A stretch of DNA of 64,000 nucleotides from Phycisphaerales bacterium (GTDB taxonomy: Bacteria > Planctomycetota > Phycisphaerae > Phycisphaerales > UBA1924): assembly GCA_020849615.1 (NCBI GenBank), contig JADLFW010000028.1, forward strand, positions 62,001-126,000, written 5' to 3'. The position numbers were made by a program, and so were the translations under genes. The notes below the pieces were generated by a model. It ran no database searches, had not been told where the DNA came from, and saw nothing but the letters and a program-made list of their open reading frames with translations. Shown here one piece after another: positions 1 to 8,580 of this stretch (positions within the stretch are counted from its first letter, which is position 1; every line of letters starts with the position of its first letter).

Positions 1-1926
1 GATGAGGATGAGGGTCGCGCGGCGACGGCGCGGCTGCTGCTGGCGGAGAGCGAATACCTGGCGGGCCGGTACGCGGAGGCGGAGAAGGCGTACAGCGCGT
101 TCCTGGAGGATCACGGGGGGGATGCGCGGGCGTGGCGGGCGTCGGTGCGGCGGGGGTTGGCGCTGGCCCGGCTGGAGCGGAGCGCGGAGGCGGGGCGGGC
201 GCTGGAATCGGCGCTGAAGGCGGCGCCGGCGTCGGCGGATGCGGGGCTGATGAGCGCGGCGTGCGCAGCGATGGGGGACCTGGCGTTTGCGGCGGAGGAG
301 TGGGCGGAGGCGGAGGCGTGGTATGTGAAGGCGGCGCTGCCGGACGGCAAGGAGTCGGCCGGGGCGATGTTGAAGCTGGGGTTGAGCGTGCACCGGCAGG
401 GCAGGCCCGGCGAAGCGGTGGCGGTGTACGAGCGGGTGATGAAGTCGGCGGGGAGCGTGGAGGGGGCGGGGCTGCACGCGGCGTTCGAGCGGGGGCAGGC
501 GCTGGCGGAGCTGGGGCGGCTGGAGGAGGCGCGGGCGGCGCTGGAGGCGGTGGTGAAGGCGGAGGCGCGGGCGGAGCGGCCGAGGTTCACGGGGCATGCG
601 CTGCGGCAGCTGGCGTCGATCGCCTCGCGAGAGGGGCGGGCGGAGGAGGCGGCGGAGCTGCTGGGGAAGGTGGCGGGTACATCCGGCGCGGGCGGGGCGG
701 AAGCGGCGGTTGAGCGGGGAGCGGCGCTGCTGGCAGCGGGGAAGGCGGCGGAAGCGGAGGCGGCGCTGCGCGGGTTCCTGAAGGAGCACGGGGGGCACGA
801 GCTGGCGGCGCGGGCGAGGGCACAACTGGCGGTGGCGGTGTCGAGGCAGGAGCGGTATGAGGAGGCGCTGGGGTTGATCGGGTCGGCGGAGCGGGAGGGT
901 GTGGAGGATGGAGCGCGGCCCGCGCTGATGTACGAGAAGGCGTGGGCGCTGAAGTCGCTGGGCCGGGGTGAGGAGGCGGCGTCGGCGTACCGGGATGTGC
1001 TGGAGTCGGCCCCCCCACTGTCGCTGGAGGCGCACTGCGCGCTGGACCTGGCGCAGCTGGAGGCGGCGGGCGGGCGGTGCGAGGAGGCGATCGGGTGGCT
1101 GGACCGGGCGGCGAAGGCGATGGAGCGGATCGCGGTGAAGGAGCGGGCGGGGATGGAGGGATCGATCGCGTACCTGCGCGGGGTGTGCGCGTACAAGCTG
1201 GGGCGGTGGGAGGAGGCGGCGAAGGTGCTGGGGGCGTTCGCGGATGAGCGCCCGGGCGATGCGCTGGCGGGGTCGGCGGCGCTGCTGACGGGGGAATCGC
1301 TGCTGAAGGCGGGGACATCGCGGGGGGCGGTTGAGCGGTTGAGGGGGGCGGCGGGGGCGGGCGATGCGAAGGTGCGCGGGCCCGCGCTGCTGAGGCTGGG
1401 CGAGGCGCTGGCGGCGGAGGAGCGGTGGCTGGAGAGCGAGGAGGCGCTGCTGGGGTATCTGAAGGAATTCGGGGGTGTGGAGCTGTGGTTCCAGGCGCGG
1501 TTCGGGGTGGGGTGGGCGCGGGAGCAGCAGGGCAAGCAGGAGGGGGCGGTGGAGGCGTACCGGGAGGTGGCGGAGCGGCACCGCGGCCCGACGGCGGCGC
1601 GGGCGCAGTTCCAGATCGGGGAGTGCCTGTTTGCGCTGAAGCGGTACGACGAGGCGGTGAAGGAGCTGCTGAAGGTGGACATCCTGTTCGCGTACCCGGA
1701 GTGGAGCGCAGCGGCGCTGTACGAGGCGGGGCGGTGCCTGGAGGAGTCGGGGAAGGCGGGGGAGGCGAAGAAGCAGTTTGGTGCGGTGGTGGAGCGGTTC
1801 GGGGAGAGCGAATGGGCAGGCCCGGCGAAGGAGCGGCTGCGCGGGCTGGAGCCCGCGGCGCTGCCGGGGCGTGATGTGAAGGGCGGGAAAGCGGCGGCGA
1901 ACGAGAGCAGGAGGACGGGCCGATGA
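1..1926 (+). CDS. TPR-repeat protein, 5' end outside the window
   Basis: The frame is open from base 1, so the start lies upstream; 641 residues are visible. Nearly the whole protein is tandem helical TPR-like units rich in Ala, Glu, Leu and Gly, with repeated A-L-x-x-G and E-A pairs (for example LKRYDEAVKELLKV and LGRWEEAAKVL). No catalytic motif or membrane helix is visible in this part. TPR proteins are protein-binding scaffolds. Its stop overlaps the start of exbB by four bases (ATGA), so the two are translationally coupled. In Tol-Pal systems a TPR protein of the CpoB/YbgF type accompanies TolQ and TolR, and this may be a distant functional counterpart. That role is inferred from position. 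Confidence in the TPR call is high; the precise role is unknown. Confidence 0.85.
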   Translation, partial: DEDEGRAATARLLLAESEYLAGRYAEAEKAYSAFLEDHGGDARAWRASVRRGLALARLERSAEAGRALESALKAAPASADAGLMSAACAAMGDLAFAAEEWAEAEAWYVKAALPDGKESAGAMLKLGLSVHRQGRPGEAVAVYERVMKSAGSVEGAGLHAAFERGQALAELGRLEEARAALEAVVKAEARAERPRFTGHALRQLASIASREGRAEEAAELLGKVAGTSGAGGAEAAVERGAALLAAGKAAEAEAALRGFLKEHGGHELAARARAQLAVAVSRQERYEEALGLIGSAEREGVEDGARPALMYEKAWALKSLGRGEEAASAYRDVLESAPPLSLEAHCALDLAQLEAAGGRCEEAIGWLDRAAKAMERIAVKERAGMEGSIAYLRGVCAYKLGRWEEAAKVLGAFADERPGDALAGSAALLTGESLLKAGTSRGAVERLRGAAGAGDAKVRGPALLRLGEALAAEERWLESEEALLGYLKEFGGVELWFQARFGVGWAREQQGKQEGAVEAYREVAERHRGPTAARAQFQIGECLFALKRYDEAVKELLKVDILFAYPEWSAAALYEAGRCLEESGKAGEAKKQFGAVVERFGESEWAGPAKERLRGLEPAALPGRDVKGGKAAANESRRTGR

Positions 1927-2699
1927 GCGTGATGGGGATGCTGGGGATATCGGCGGTGATGGCGATGGCGACGCCCGGCGGGGCAGGCGCGGGCGGCGGC
2001 GGCGCGGAGGCCGCGATCGGGATCGGCTCGGTGTGGGGCCTGATCATGAAGGGCGGCTGGATCATGCTGCCGATCGGGCTGTGCTCGCTGGTGGCGATCG
2101 CGATCATCGCGGAGCGGGTGATCGTGACGAAACGGACGCGGGTGGCGCCGCCCGGGCTGGCGGCGGCCGCCGCGGGCGCACGGGGCGACTCGCGGCGGGT
2201 GCTGGATATGTGCGCCGGGGATGACAGCCCGGCGGCGGCGGTGATCAGCGCGGCGGTGCGGTCGCGGGGCGAGCCGATCGAGCGGCGGGAGCGGCTGGTG
2301 CAGGAGGCCGGCCTGCGCGAGGTGGGCAAGTTGCGGCAGCGGGTTCGGCTGCTGTCGGCCCTGCCGCAGACGGCGACGATGCTGGGGCTGCTGGGCACGG
2401 TGTTCGGGATGATCCGGACGTTCACGGTGATCGCGGTGTCGGGCGAATCGCTGGGGAAGACCGAGCGGCTGGCGCAGGGGATCTACGAGGCGTGGACGGC
2501 GACGGCAGCGGGCCTGGCGGTCGCGATCCCGGTGCTGGTGGCGTACCACCTGATCCTGTCGCGGATCGACGCGGCGGCGGCGGTGCTGGACCGGGTGGGG
2601 ATGGAATGGCTGGAGGATCGTCCCGATGCGAGGCCGGCCCGCGCAGCGGCGGAGGAGACGGGCCCGGTGGGAGAGGGGGTCGCCGTCGCGGCGGCGTGA
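1923..2699 (+). CDS. MotA/TolQ/ExbB-type proton channel protein
   Basis: This 258-residue inner-membrane protein is the ring subunit of an ExbB/TolQ-type motor that turns proton flow into movement. It has a hydrophobic N-terminus, a helix around residues 40-63 (MLPIGLCSLVAIAIIAERV) and the family's paired C-terminal helices. Those contain the signature LGLLGTVFGMIRTF followed by WTATAAGLAVAIPVLVAYHL, at about residues 158-210. The start ATG overlaps the stop of the TPR gene, and exbD begins three bases after this stop. With the large downstream protein it forms one transcription unit. Family assignment is secure. Whether it works in a Tol-like, Ton-like or other role is inferred from its neighbours. 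Confidence 0.93.
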   Translation: MSVMGMLGISAVMAMATPGGAGAGGGGAEAAIGIGSVWGLIMKGGWIMLPIGLCSLVAIAIIAERVIVTKRTRVAPPGLAAAAAGARGDSRRVLDMCAGDDSPAAAVISAAVRSRGEPIERRERLVQEAGLREVGKLRQRVRLLSALPQTATMLGLLGTVFGMIRTFTVIAVSGESLGKTERLAQGIYEAWTATAAGLAVAIPVLVAYHLILSRIDAAAAVLDRVGMEWLEDRPDARPARAAAEETGPVGEGVAVAAA

Positions 2700-2702
2700 G
2701 CC

Positions 2703-3116
2703 ATGATCATCTCGACACACCGGGCCGAGTCGGATGTTCACCTGGACTTTGTGCCCATGGTGGATGTGCTGTTCAACCTGCTGATCTTCTTTCTGCTGGC
2801 GACGAGCATCCACCAGACCGAACGCGAGATGCGGATCGCGCTGCCGCAGGCGGCGGCGGCCGGGCCGATCTCGGCGGCGCTGCGGGAGATCGTGGTGAAC
2901 GTGGATGAGGCGGGCCGGGCCAGCACGGGCGGGCGGGCGATCGGCGATGAGGAGCTGGCCGCGTTGATCCGCAGCGCGGTGGAGCGGAACCCGGAGCAGA
3001 AGGTGAACATCCGGGGGGACCGGGCCACCGCGTACGCGAACGTGGCGCGGGTGCTGGATGTGTGCAAGGCGGCGGGCGTGGCGGAGCCGTTCCTGGAGAC
3101 GCTGCCCGCGCAGTAA
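2703..3116 (+). CDS. ExbD/TolR-type transport energiser
   Basis: This 137-residue protein is a single-span ExbD/TolR. The transmembrane helix at about residues 14-36 carries the family's proton-carrying aspartate in FVPMVDVLFNLLIFFLLATS (Asp21), followed by a periplasmic domain of usual length. It should sit inside the pore of the ExbB ring encoded just upstream and couple proton flow to a transducer. The start was set by the conserved N-terminal helix and the three-base gap after exbB. The following large gene carries a TonB/TolA-like helix and is the likely partner. The family call is firm; the partnership is inferred from gene order and that helix. Confidence 0.93.
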   Translation: MIISTHRAESDVHLDFVPMVDVLFNLLIFFLLATSIHQTEREMRIALPQAAAAGPISAALREIVVNVDEAGRASTGGRAIGDEELAALIRSAVERNPEQKVNIRGDRATAYANVARVLDVCKAAGVAEPFLETLPAQ

Positions 3117-3136
3117 ACGGAAGGCGAGTGAGAGCG

Positions 3137-6100
3137 ATGATGCGATGGACCCGCATCGGGATGGCGGCGCTGGCCGCGTGCGTGCTGGTGGGCGGGGGCG
3201 CGCTGGCGCTGAAGCCCTCGGCCCGGGCGCACGCGAGGTACACCGACGGCCGGGCCATCCGCGTGGCGGCGCAGGGCGCGCCGCTGCGGATGGTGTTGTG
3301 GAAGCCGGCGGAGGTGATCGCGGGGGCGATCAACACGGGGAGCGATGAGTACGAACCGCGGCTGAGCGCGGATGGCACGGTGATGGTGTTCGTGCGCGGG
3401 CGTGCGGGGGCGAACGCGGAGCTGTACGAGGCCCGGTGGACGCCGGCGGGGTGGAGCGAGGCGCGGCCGATCGCGTCGGTGAACACGCCGGGGGATGAGC
3501 TTGGCCCGGAGCTGTCGGCGGATGGGGAGTGGCTGTACTTCTATTCGGACAGGCCCGGCGGGTTGGGCGGGTTTGATCTGTATCGGTCGAGGAGGAATGG
3601 TGCGGAGGGGGCGAACGACCGCGACCGGCTCGGAGACTCGTCGGTCACGGGCACGCAGTCGAGTGATTCCCGGGCACCGACTTCTCCTCGAGGACTCGGC
3701 GAAGTCGGTGGCACGGGAAGGGGAGGCCGCGACCGGCTCGGAGACTCGTCGGTCACGGGCACGGAGTCGAGCGATTCCCGGGCACCGACTTCTCCTCGAG
3801 GACTCGGCGAAGTCGGTGGCACGGGAAGGGAAAGCCGCGACCGGCTCGAAGACTCGTCGGTCACGGGCACGCAGGAGAGCGCGTGGGGCGAGGCGGTCAA
3901 CCTTGGCCCGGCTGTGAACAGCGCGTTCAATGAGTATGGCCCGGCGCTGACGCCGGGGGGTGAGCGGCTGTATTTCTCGTCGAACCGGCCCCGGCCCGGC
4001 GAGGCGGCGGTGGCGGCGGAGGGATGGCCCGCGACGGTGCGGGAGGTGCGCGGGCGGCATGACTATGACTTGTACGAGGCGGGGATGGAGGAGAGCGGCC
4101 CGGCGGTGGCGCGGGCGGTGGTTGAGCTGAACACGGATGCGGATGAGGGAGCGCCGGCGGTGAGCCCGGCGGGGGATTTCGTGTATTTCGCATCGGACCG
4201 GTCGGGGGGCTCGGGCGGGTTTGACCTGTACCGGTCGAGGATGGGTGGAAGAGACCGCGACCGGCTCGGAGACGCGCCGGTCACGGGCACGGAGTCGAGT
4301 GATTCCCGGGCACCGACTTCTCCTCGAGGACTCGGCGAAGTCGGTGGCACGGGAAAGGGAGGCCGCGACCGGCTCGGAGACTCGCCGGTCACGGGCACGG
4401 AGCGGGCGACCTACGGGCCTGTCGAGTCGGTAGGTGGCGCGGTGAACTCGGCGTTCAACGACCTGGATCCGGCGCTCAGCGCGGATGGGTTCCGGTTGAC
4501 GTTCAGTTCGGACCGACCCGTCGATGGGGTGGGGAGCGCGATGGCGGCGGATGGCCCGCGCGATTACGGGCTGTGGATGTCGGGCTCGCGGGAGGTGTAC
4601 CTGGAGGTGGATCCGCGGGCAGCGCAGATCGCGTGGGCCCGGGCATGGGAGCGGCTGTGGCCGTGGCTGCTGCTGCTGCTGACTTCGCTGCTGGGGTCGC
4701 TGCTTTTGGCGCGGTTCGCGCGGCGGTCGGCGTGGGCGAGGAACGGGAAGCTGGGGCTGCTGGCGCGGTGCGTGATCTTCTCGTTCGCGGTGCACCTGGT
4801 GGTGGCTTCGCTGCTGGCGGTGTGGCGGGTGGGGACGACGATCGGCGAGATGATGCGCGAGGGGGGCGGCGCGGGCGGCGGGATGCGGGTGATGCTGGCC
4901 TCATCGGGGGCGGGGGACTCGATCGGGCGGCAGATCCGGGGCGGGGTCGGTGATGGCCCGGCGATCGAGCCGGTGATGGAGGTCGGAGAGCGGGCGGCAG
5001 CGCCGAGGCTGGAGATCAGCGCGGGGGCCGCGCGGCTTGAGCCGGAGCTGGCGGCGATTGCGGATGGCGGGCGGATGGAGGCGCGTGTCGAGCCGGGCGC
5101 TGCGCCGGTGGCGGAGCGAGCGTTGCCGCCCGTGGATGCGGCGATGTCGGTGATGGGGGTGATGGCTGTGGAGTCGGCGCTGCCGCCGGAAGCCGGGCCA
5201 TCGGAGGCGGTGCGCGAGGCCCGGCGCGGCGAAACGCCGCTGGTCGAGATGATGGGCCCGCGCGCGGAGGTTTTGCCCGCGGGCGGCTTGAGCGCTGCGC
5301 GGGTGGTGGTCGGTGTGGAGGATGCGGGCCCGGCTGTTTCGGATCGGGCGGCGATGGCGGTCACGGTTGGCCCGGCTGCGCGGGCGGTGGAGGTTGAAGC
5401 GGCGCCGGCGCGTGTGGGGGCGGGGATAGGCGTGAGCGCAGCGGGCGCAGCGGATGTTGCGGTGCCCGTGGAGGAGCGTGCGAGCGCGGGCCCGGCTGGT
5501 GAGGAGCGTTCGGAGCGTGCGGCGATCGATGCGTTGAGCGGGGCAGGGCTGGCGGGCGGGCCGAGGGCGGAGATCAGCGGCATCGCGGGCCCGGCGGGTA
5601 GCGGAAGCGTGCGGGTGGATCCGGCGGGGGAGTCGGGCGGGGCGGGCCCGGCGGGTGGGCTGGATGCGGGGGCTGCGCGGATGGAGGTGAGCGCGGGCCC
5701 ATCGGAGGAGGTTGGTTCAGCGGCGGGCGTGATCGGCCCGGCCGGCCCGGCTGGTGTGCCGGGGGTGCAGCTTGGCGGCGCGGAGGTCGCGATTCCTTCT
5801 GAGGGAGTCGGCGAGCGCGACGGCGCGAGCGGGGGTGGTGAGGCCCGGCTTTCGGAGGGCGGCGCGGTGAACCTGGCGGAGATCGGCGGGGGGCGCGCGG
5901 GGATTACGGGGCTTGGCGCGGTTGCGACAGGGTCGAGTTCGCGCGCGGTGGTGGATCCGGTTGGCCCGGCCGTGGGGGCGCGGGGCGGCGATGGCCCGTC
6001 GCTGAAGGTGGGGATCGCGGATTCGAAGGCGGGCGCGGATGGGGCGGGCCCGGCGATTGCGCGGCTGATGCCGGGGGTGGCGTTGGATTTGGGAGGCGGG

Positions 6101-7183
6101 GATGGGTTACGGCTGCCGGAGGTGGAGGCGGAGGATGCGCCGCCCGCGCCGGTGGAGACGTTTGCGCAGCGGGATCCGGACCCGGAGGTGCGTGGGGAGA
6201 TGCTGGAGCGGATGGGAGGGAGCCGGGAGACGGAGCGGGCGGTGACGATGGCGCTGCGGTGGCTGGCGGCGCACCAGGAGGCGGATGGGAGGTGGAGCGG
6301 GCGGGGGTTTGATGATGGATGCGGGGAGTGCGGCGGCCCGGCGGAGATCGAATCGGACACAGCGATCACGGGGATGGCGCTGTTGTGCTACCTGGGGGCG
6401 GGGCACACGCACGTGAGCGAGGGGGAGTACAGGGGGGCGGTGTCGAAGGGGATGGGGTGGCTGCTGGCGAGGGAGGCGGGGCGCGGGGATCTGCGGCGCG
6501 GGGAGACGATGTATGCGCAGACGATCGCATCGGTGGCGCTGTGCGAGGCGCTGGCGATGACGAGGGATCCGGCGCTGGCCGGGCCCGCGCGTCGGGCGGT
6601 GGCGGTGGTGATGGAGGGTGTGGGGCGGTCGGGCGCGAGGCGGAGTGATGACACATCGGTGCTGGGGTGGCAGGTGATGGCGGTGGAGAGCGCGCGGCGG
6701 GCGGGGATCGAGGTGTCGGGGGCGACGCTCGCGGCGGCGGAGCGGTTCCTGGACCGGGTGAGCGAGCGGGGCGCGCCGGGGCGGTACGCGTACACGCCGG
6801 GCGGGCGGGCCAGCGCGGCGATGACGGCGGAGGCGATGTTCGTGCGGCAGCTCATCGGGCACGGGCGCGAGGAGGCGCGGATGGGGGAATCGGCGCGATT
6901 CATTCTGGAGACGCCGCCGAGGTGGAACGCGGGGGCGCCGACGTATTACTGGTATTACGCGACGCTGGCGCTCTTCCAGCAGCAGGGCGAGGCGTGGACG
7001 GCGTGGAACGAGGCGCTGGCGCCGGAGCTGCTGAACAACCAGAGGCGGGATGGGCACGCGGCGGGGAGCTGGGATCCGCAGGATGAGTGGTCGCGGCTGG
7101 GCGGGCGCATCTACCAGACGGCGGTGTGCACGCTGAGCCTGGAGGTGTATTACAGGTACAGGCCGGCGGGGATGAAGGAGTGA
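3137..7183 (+). CDS. Fusion: TolB-like PD40 propeller + TonB-like SxxxH helix + linker + squalene-cyclase-like toroid
   Basis: This 1348-residue protein starts at ATG 3137 (GTG 3128 is an alternative) with a signal-like helix at about residues 6-25. Residues 66-470 hold five or six PD40 blades of the TolB type, for example ELSADGEWLYFYSDR and GGFDLYRSR. Two membrane helices follow at about 506-526 and 541-563, joined by a basic loop that should be cytoplasmic. The second helix has Ser549-x3-His553 (SFAVH), the pattern of TonB and TolA energy-coupling helices. Residues 570-1020 are a low-complexity Ala/Gly/Pro/Glu linker. Residues 1031-1348 form an alpha/alpha toroid like prenyltransferase/squalene-cyclase repeats (MALRWLAAHQEADGRWSG and similar), with no cyclase DxDD seen. 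ExbB and ExbD lie directly upstream. The domains are read from motifs; the transducer role is inferred. Two in-frame DNA repeat arrays interrupt the propeller. Confidence 0.85.
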   Translation: MMRWTRIGMAALAACVLVGGGALALKPSARAHARYTDGRAIRVAAQGAPLRMVLWKPAEVIAGAINTGSDEYEPRLSADGTVMVFVRGRAGANAELYEARWTPAGWSEARPIASVNTPGDELGPELSADGEWLYFYSDRPGGLGGFDLYRSRRNGAEGANDRDRLGDSSVTGTQSSDSRAPTSPRGLGEVGGTGRGGRDRLGDSSVTGTESSDSRAPTSPRGLGEVGGTGRESRDRLEDSSVTGTQESAWGEAVNLGPAVNSAFNEYGPALTPGGERLYFSSNRPRPGEAAVAAEGWPATVREVRGRHDYDLYEAGMEESGPAVARAVVELNTDADEGAPAVSPAGDFVYFASDRSGGSGGFDLYRSRMGGRDRDRLGDAPVTGTESSDSRAPTSPRGLGEVGGTGKGGRDRLGDSPVTGTERATYGPVESVGGAVNSAFNDLDPALSADGFRLTFSSDRPVDGVGSAMAADGPRDYGLWMSGSREVYLEVDPRAAQIAWARAWERLWPWLLLLLTSLLGSLLLARFARRSAWARNGKLGLLARCVIFSFAVHLVVASLLAVWRVGTTIGEMMREGGGAGGGMRVMLASSGAGDSIGRQIRGGVGDGPAIEPVMEVGERAAAPRLEISAGAARLEPELAAIADGGRMEARVEPGAAPVAERALPPVDAAMSVMGVMAVESALPPEAGPSEAVREARRGETPLVEMMGPRAEVLPAGGLSAARVVVGVEDAGPAVSDRAAMAVTVGPAARAVEVEAAPARVGAGIGVSAAGAADVAVPVEERASAGPAGEERSERAAIDALSGAGLAGGPRAEISGIAGPAGSGSVRVDPAGESGGAGPAGGLDAGAARMEVSAGPSEEVGSAAGVIGPAGPAGVPGVQLGGAEVAIPSEGVGERDGASGGGEARLSEGGAVNLAEIGGGRAGITGLGAVATGSSSRAVVDPVGPAVGARGGDGPSLKVGIADSKAGADGAGPAIARLMPGVALDLGGGDGLRLPEVEAEDAPPAPVETFAQRDPDPEVRGEMLERMGGSRETERAVTMALRWLAAHQEADGRWSGRGFDDGCGECGGPAEIESDTAITGMALLCYLGAGHTHVSEGEYRGAVSKGMGWLLAREAGRGDLRRGETMYAQTIASVALCEALAMTRDPALAGPARRAVAVVMEGVGRSGARRSDDTSVLGWQVMAVESARRAGIEVSGATLAAAERFLDRVSERGAPGRYAYTPGGRASAAMTAEAMFVRQLIGHGREEARMGESARFILETPPRWNAGAPTYYWYYATLALFQQQGEAWTAWNEALAPELLNNQRRDGHAAGSWDPQDEWSRLGGRIYQTAVCTLSLEVYYRYRPAGMKE
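3621..3873 (+). repeat. In-frame 108-bp direct repeat array A within the propeller
   Basis: Two full 108-bp units start at 3621 and 3729. A partial third of about 37 bp starts at 3837. The unit is exactly 36 codons, so the frame is kept; it encodes RDRLGDSSVTGT followed by a Ser/Gly/Pro-rich stretch. Each full unit holds a hairpin: in the first copy CACCGACTTC at 3675-3684 pairs perfectly with GAAGTCGGTG at 3701-3710, and the loop contains a CTCGAG palindrome. The array begins right after the propeller motif GGFDLYRSR. Confidence 0.9.
4257..4401 (+). repeat. In-frame 108-bp direct repeat array B within the propeller
   Basis: One full 108-bp unit at 4257 and a partial unit of about 37 bp at 4365, closely matching array A. 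As in array A, the run ends on the same partial segment and starts just after a second GGFDLYRSR motif. It therefore sits in the equivalent loop of a later blade. Differences such as GCGCCGG in place of CTCGTCGG show some divergence since duplication. Confidence 0.9.
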
Positions 7184-7195
7184 GGGAGAGAAGCG

Positions 7196-7225
7196 CACTG
7201 ACCTGCCGGGGACGGCAGGTCAGTG
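7196..7225. terminator. Perfect hairpin between convergent genes
   Basis: A 13-bp perfect stem, CACTGACCTGCCG and its complement, closes a GGGA loop. It lies 12 bases after the stop of the large fusion gene and about 43 bases past the stop of hsp20 on the other strand. There is no T-run on either side. It could end transcription from both directions or protect 3' ends. Confidence 0.6.
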
Positions 7226-7268
7226 GCGCGGGAGAAGGACTCAGCGCTCCGGCCGGCGCCGGGCGCTG

Positions 7269-7736
7269 TCATGCGATCTGGACCTTGCGCGGCTGCTCCT
7301 TGGGGGTCTTGGCGAGGCGGAGCGTGAGGACGCCATCCTTGAGCTCGGCCTTCACATCCTCGCCGGTGACGGTGTCGGGGAGGGAGATGAGCCGGCTGAC
7401 GCTGCCGAAGCGGCGCTCGCGGCGGTGGTAGCGCTCGTTCTTCTCTTCGGTCTCTTCGGCGTGCTCACCCTTGATGGCGAGGACACCATCGTTGACCTCC
7501 ACGTCGATCTCCTCCTTCTTGTAGCCGGGGAGCGAGGCCCGGACGATGAGGGACTGATCATCCTCGGAGACATCGACGGCGAGGGTGCCGGCGGTGGAGA
7601 CGGCCGGGCCCTGCGCGCGGGCCTCGGCGAAGAAGGGGTCGCTGAGCAGGTCGCTGAAGAGGCTGGCGACGGAGGGGAACGTGGTGAGGGCGGGGACGGT
7701 GCTGCCGATGGGACGCCTGGTGATGCCGAAAGTCAT
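7269..7736 (-). CDS. Small heat shock protein, Hsp20/alpha-crystallin family
   Basis: This 155-residue cytoplasmic chaperone binds unfolding proteins without ATP. The alpha-crystallin domain spans about residues 45-145. It includes VSEDDQSLIVRASLPGYKKEEIDVEVNDGVLAIKGEH, the strand around YHRRERRFGSVSRLISLP, and a C-terminal VKAELKDGVLTLRLAKTP. The length is usual for bacterial Hsp20. ATG 7736 is preceded by a strong AAGGAGG (complement of 7744-7750). It follows mreBCD in the same direction, separated by 271 bases. A pair of 11-bp direct repeats lies just upstream of the ribosome site and may be regulatory. No CIRCE or ROSE element was recognised. Confidence 0.95.
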   Translation of the reverse strand: MTFGITRRPIGSTVPALTTFPSVASLFSDLLSDPFFAEARAQGPAVSTAGTLAVDVSEDDQSLIVRASLPGYKKEEIDVEVNDGVLAIKGEHAEETEEKNERYHRRERRFGSVSRLISLPDTVTGEDVKAELKDGVLTLRLAKTPKEQPRKVQIA

Positions 7737-7753
7737 GGGTGAACCTCCTTCGT

Positions 7754-7778
7754 CTTGGTACCTCGGACTTGATACCTC
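7754..7778 (-). promoter_or_regulatory. Direct repeat pair upstream of hsp20
   Basis: CTTGGTACCTC (7754-7764) and CTTGATACCTC (7768-7778) differ at one base and start 14 bases apart. They lie immediately upstream of the hsp20 ribosome binding site. They could be an operator or simply a local duplication. The rest of 7779-8007 shows no gene. Confidence 0.3.
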
Positions 7779-8007
7779 GAACTGGTCAATCGTCTTGGCG
7801 ACTGCCCCGCCCGCGCGGGCGGATGGACGCCGGGAGAGTCGGCAAAACCAGTGCCAAACGGGGATGCGGGGGAAGCGGCGGGGGCGGGCCCGGCGCGGGG
7901 GAAGATCGCGTCAGGTCGGCAGGGGGTTGTCAGATTGGCATGGAGGCCCGGGGCGGCCCGGGTGAGGGGGGATTGGGCGTGGGAAAGTGTTCGGAGGGCG
8001 CTCGTGC

Positions 8008-8580
8008 TTACGGGCCGGTGCGGGCGTACCGGCGGCCCTGGACGGGCTGGAGGCCGAAGGCCGGGGCCATGGGAATGAGGACCAGGGACATGATGAGGGC
8101 AAGCAGCCCCGTGTAGAGGGCCGAGGCGAGGCGATGGAGGAGTTCGGCGGTGGGCTGGATGGCGAGGGGGTCGCCGATGAGCATGGAGCGGAGGCTGTAG
8201 ATGGCGACGACGACGACGCCGGCGATGGCGGAGGCGATGACGGCGAGGACGGCCATGGTGAGGGGGTTCTTGCGGATCATCATGGCCCGCATGGTGACGA
8301 CGAGCTGGCCCGCGAGGAGGTAGCCGAAGGTGTACGGGCCGACGAGGGTGACGGAGCGGTCGAGGCCCGCGAGGCCGATCTTGGCGGTGAGGTCGCAGAG
8401 GAGGCCGAGCATGAGGCAGGCCCAGAGGGCGGTGCGGTGGGGCGCGAGGAGGGCGAGGAAGACGGCGTAGGACATGACGAAGCTGGGGGCGATGGACGGG
8501 CCGATGCGCAGGCCGCCCTTGAGGCCCAGTTCGAGGCCGAAGCAGACCCAGGCGACGACGGCGAAAGTGAGCCAGTTCAC
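8008..8580 (-). CDS. mreD: Rod shape-determining protein MreD
   Basis: This 190-residue hydrophobic protein has about five membrane helices. Its size and position are those of MreD, the membrane member of the MreBCD elongation complex. The sequence is weakly conserved in the family, so the call leans on its place as third gene after mreB and mreC and on a helix pattern including FVMSYAVFLALLAP and LTMAVLAVIASAIAGVVVVAIYSL. The GTG start at 8580 overlaps the mreC stop by four bases (GTGA), so translation is coupled. It probably anchors MreC and the cell-wall synthases, as in other rod-shape complexes. Confidence 0.85.
   Translation of the reverse strand: MNWLTFAVVAWVCFGLELGLKGGLRIGPSIAPSFVMSYAVFLALLAPHRTALWACLMLGLLCDLTAKIGLAGLDRSVTLVGPYTFGYLLAGQLVVTMRAMMIRKNPLTMAVLAVIASAIAGVVVVAIYSLRSMLIGDPLAIQPTAELLHRLASALYTGLLALIMSLVLIPMAPAFGLQPVQGRRYARTGP

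Noticed and set aside
111..2813. Long open frame on the minus strand, opposite the TPR, ExbB and ExbD genes
   Set aside because: Arg/Ser/Pro-rich product with no domain; it arises from G/C third positions of the real plus-strand genes.
3137..7183. Active squalene-hopene cyclase
   Set aside because: The toroid lacks a visible DxDD catalytic motif and is too short, so only the fold is supported.
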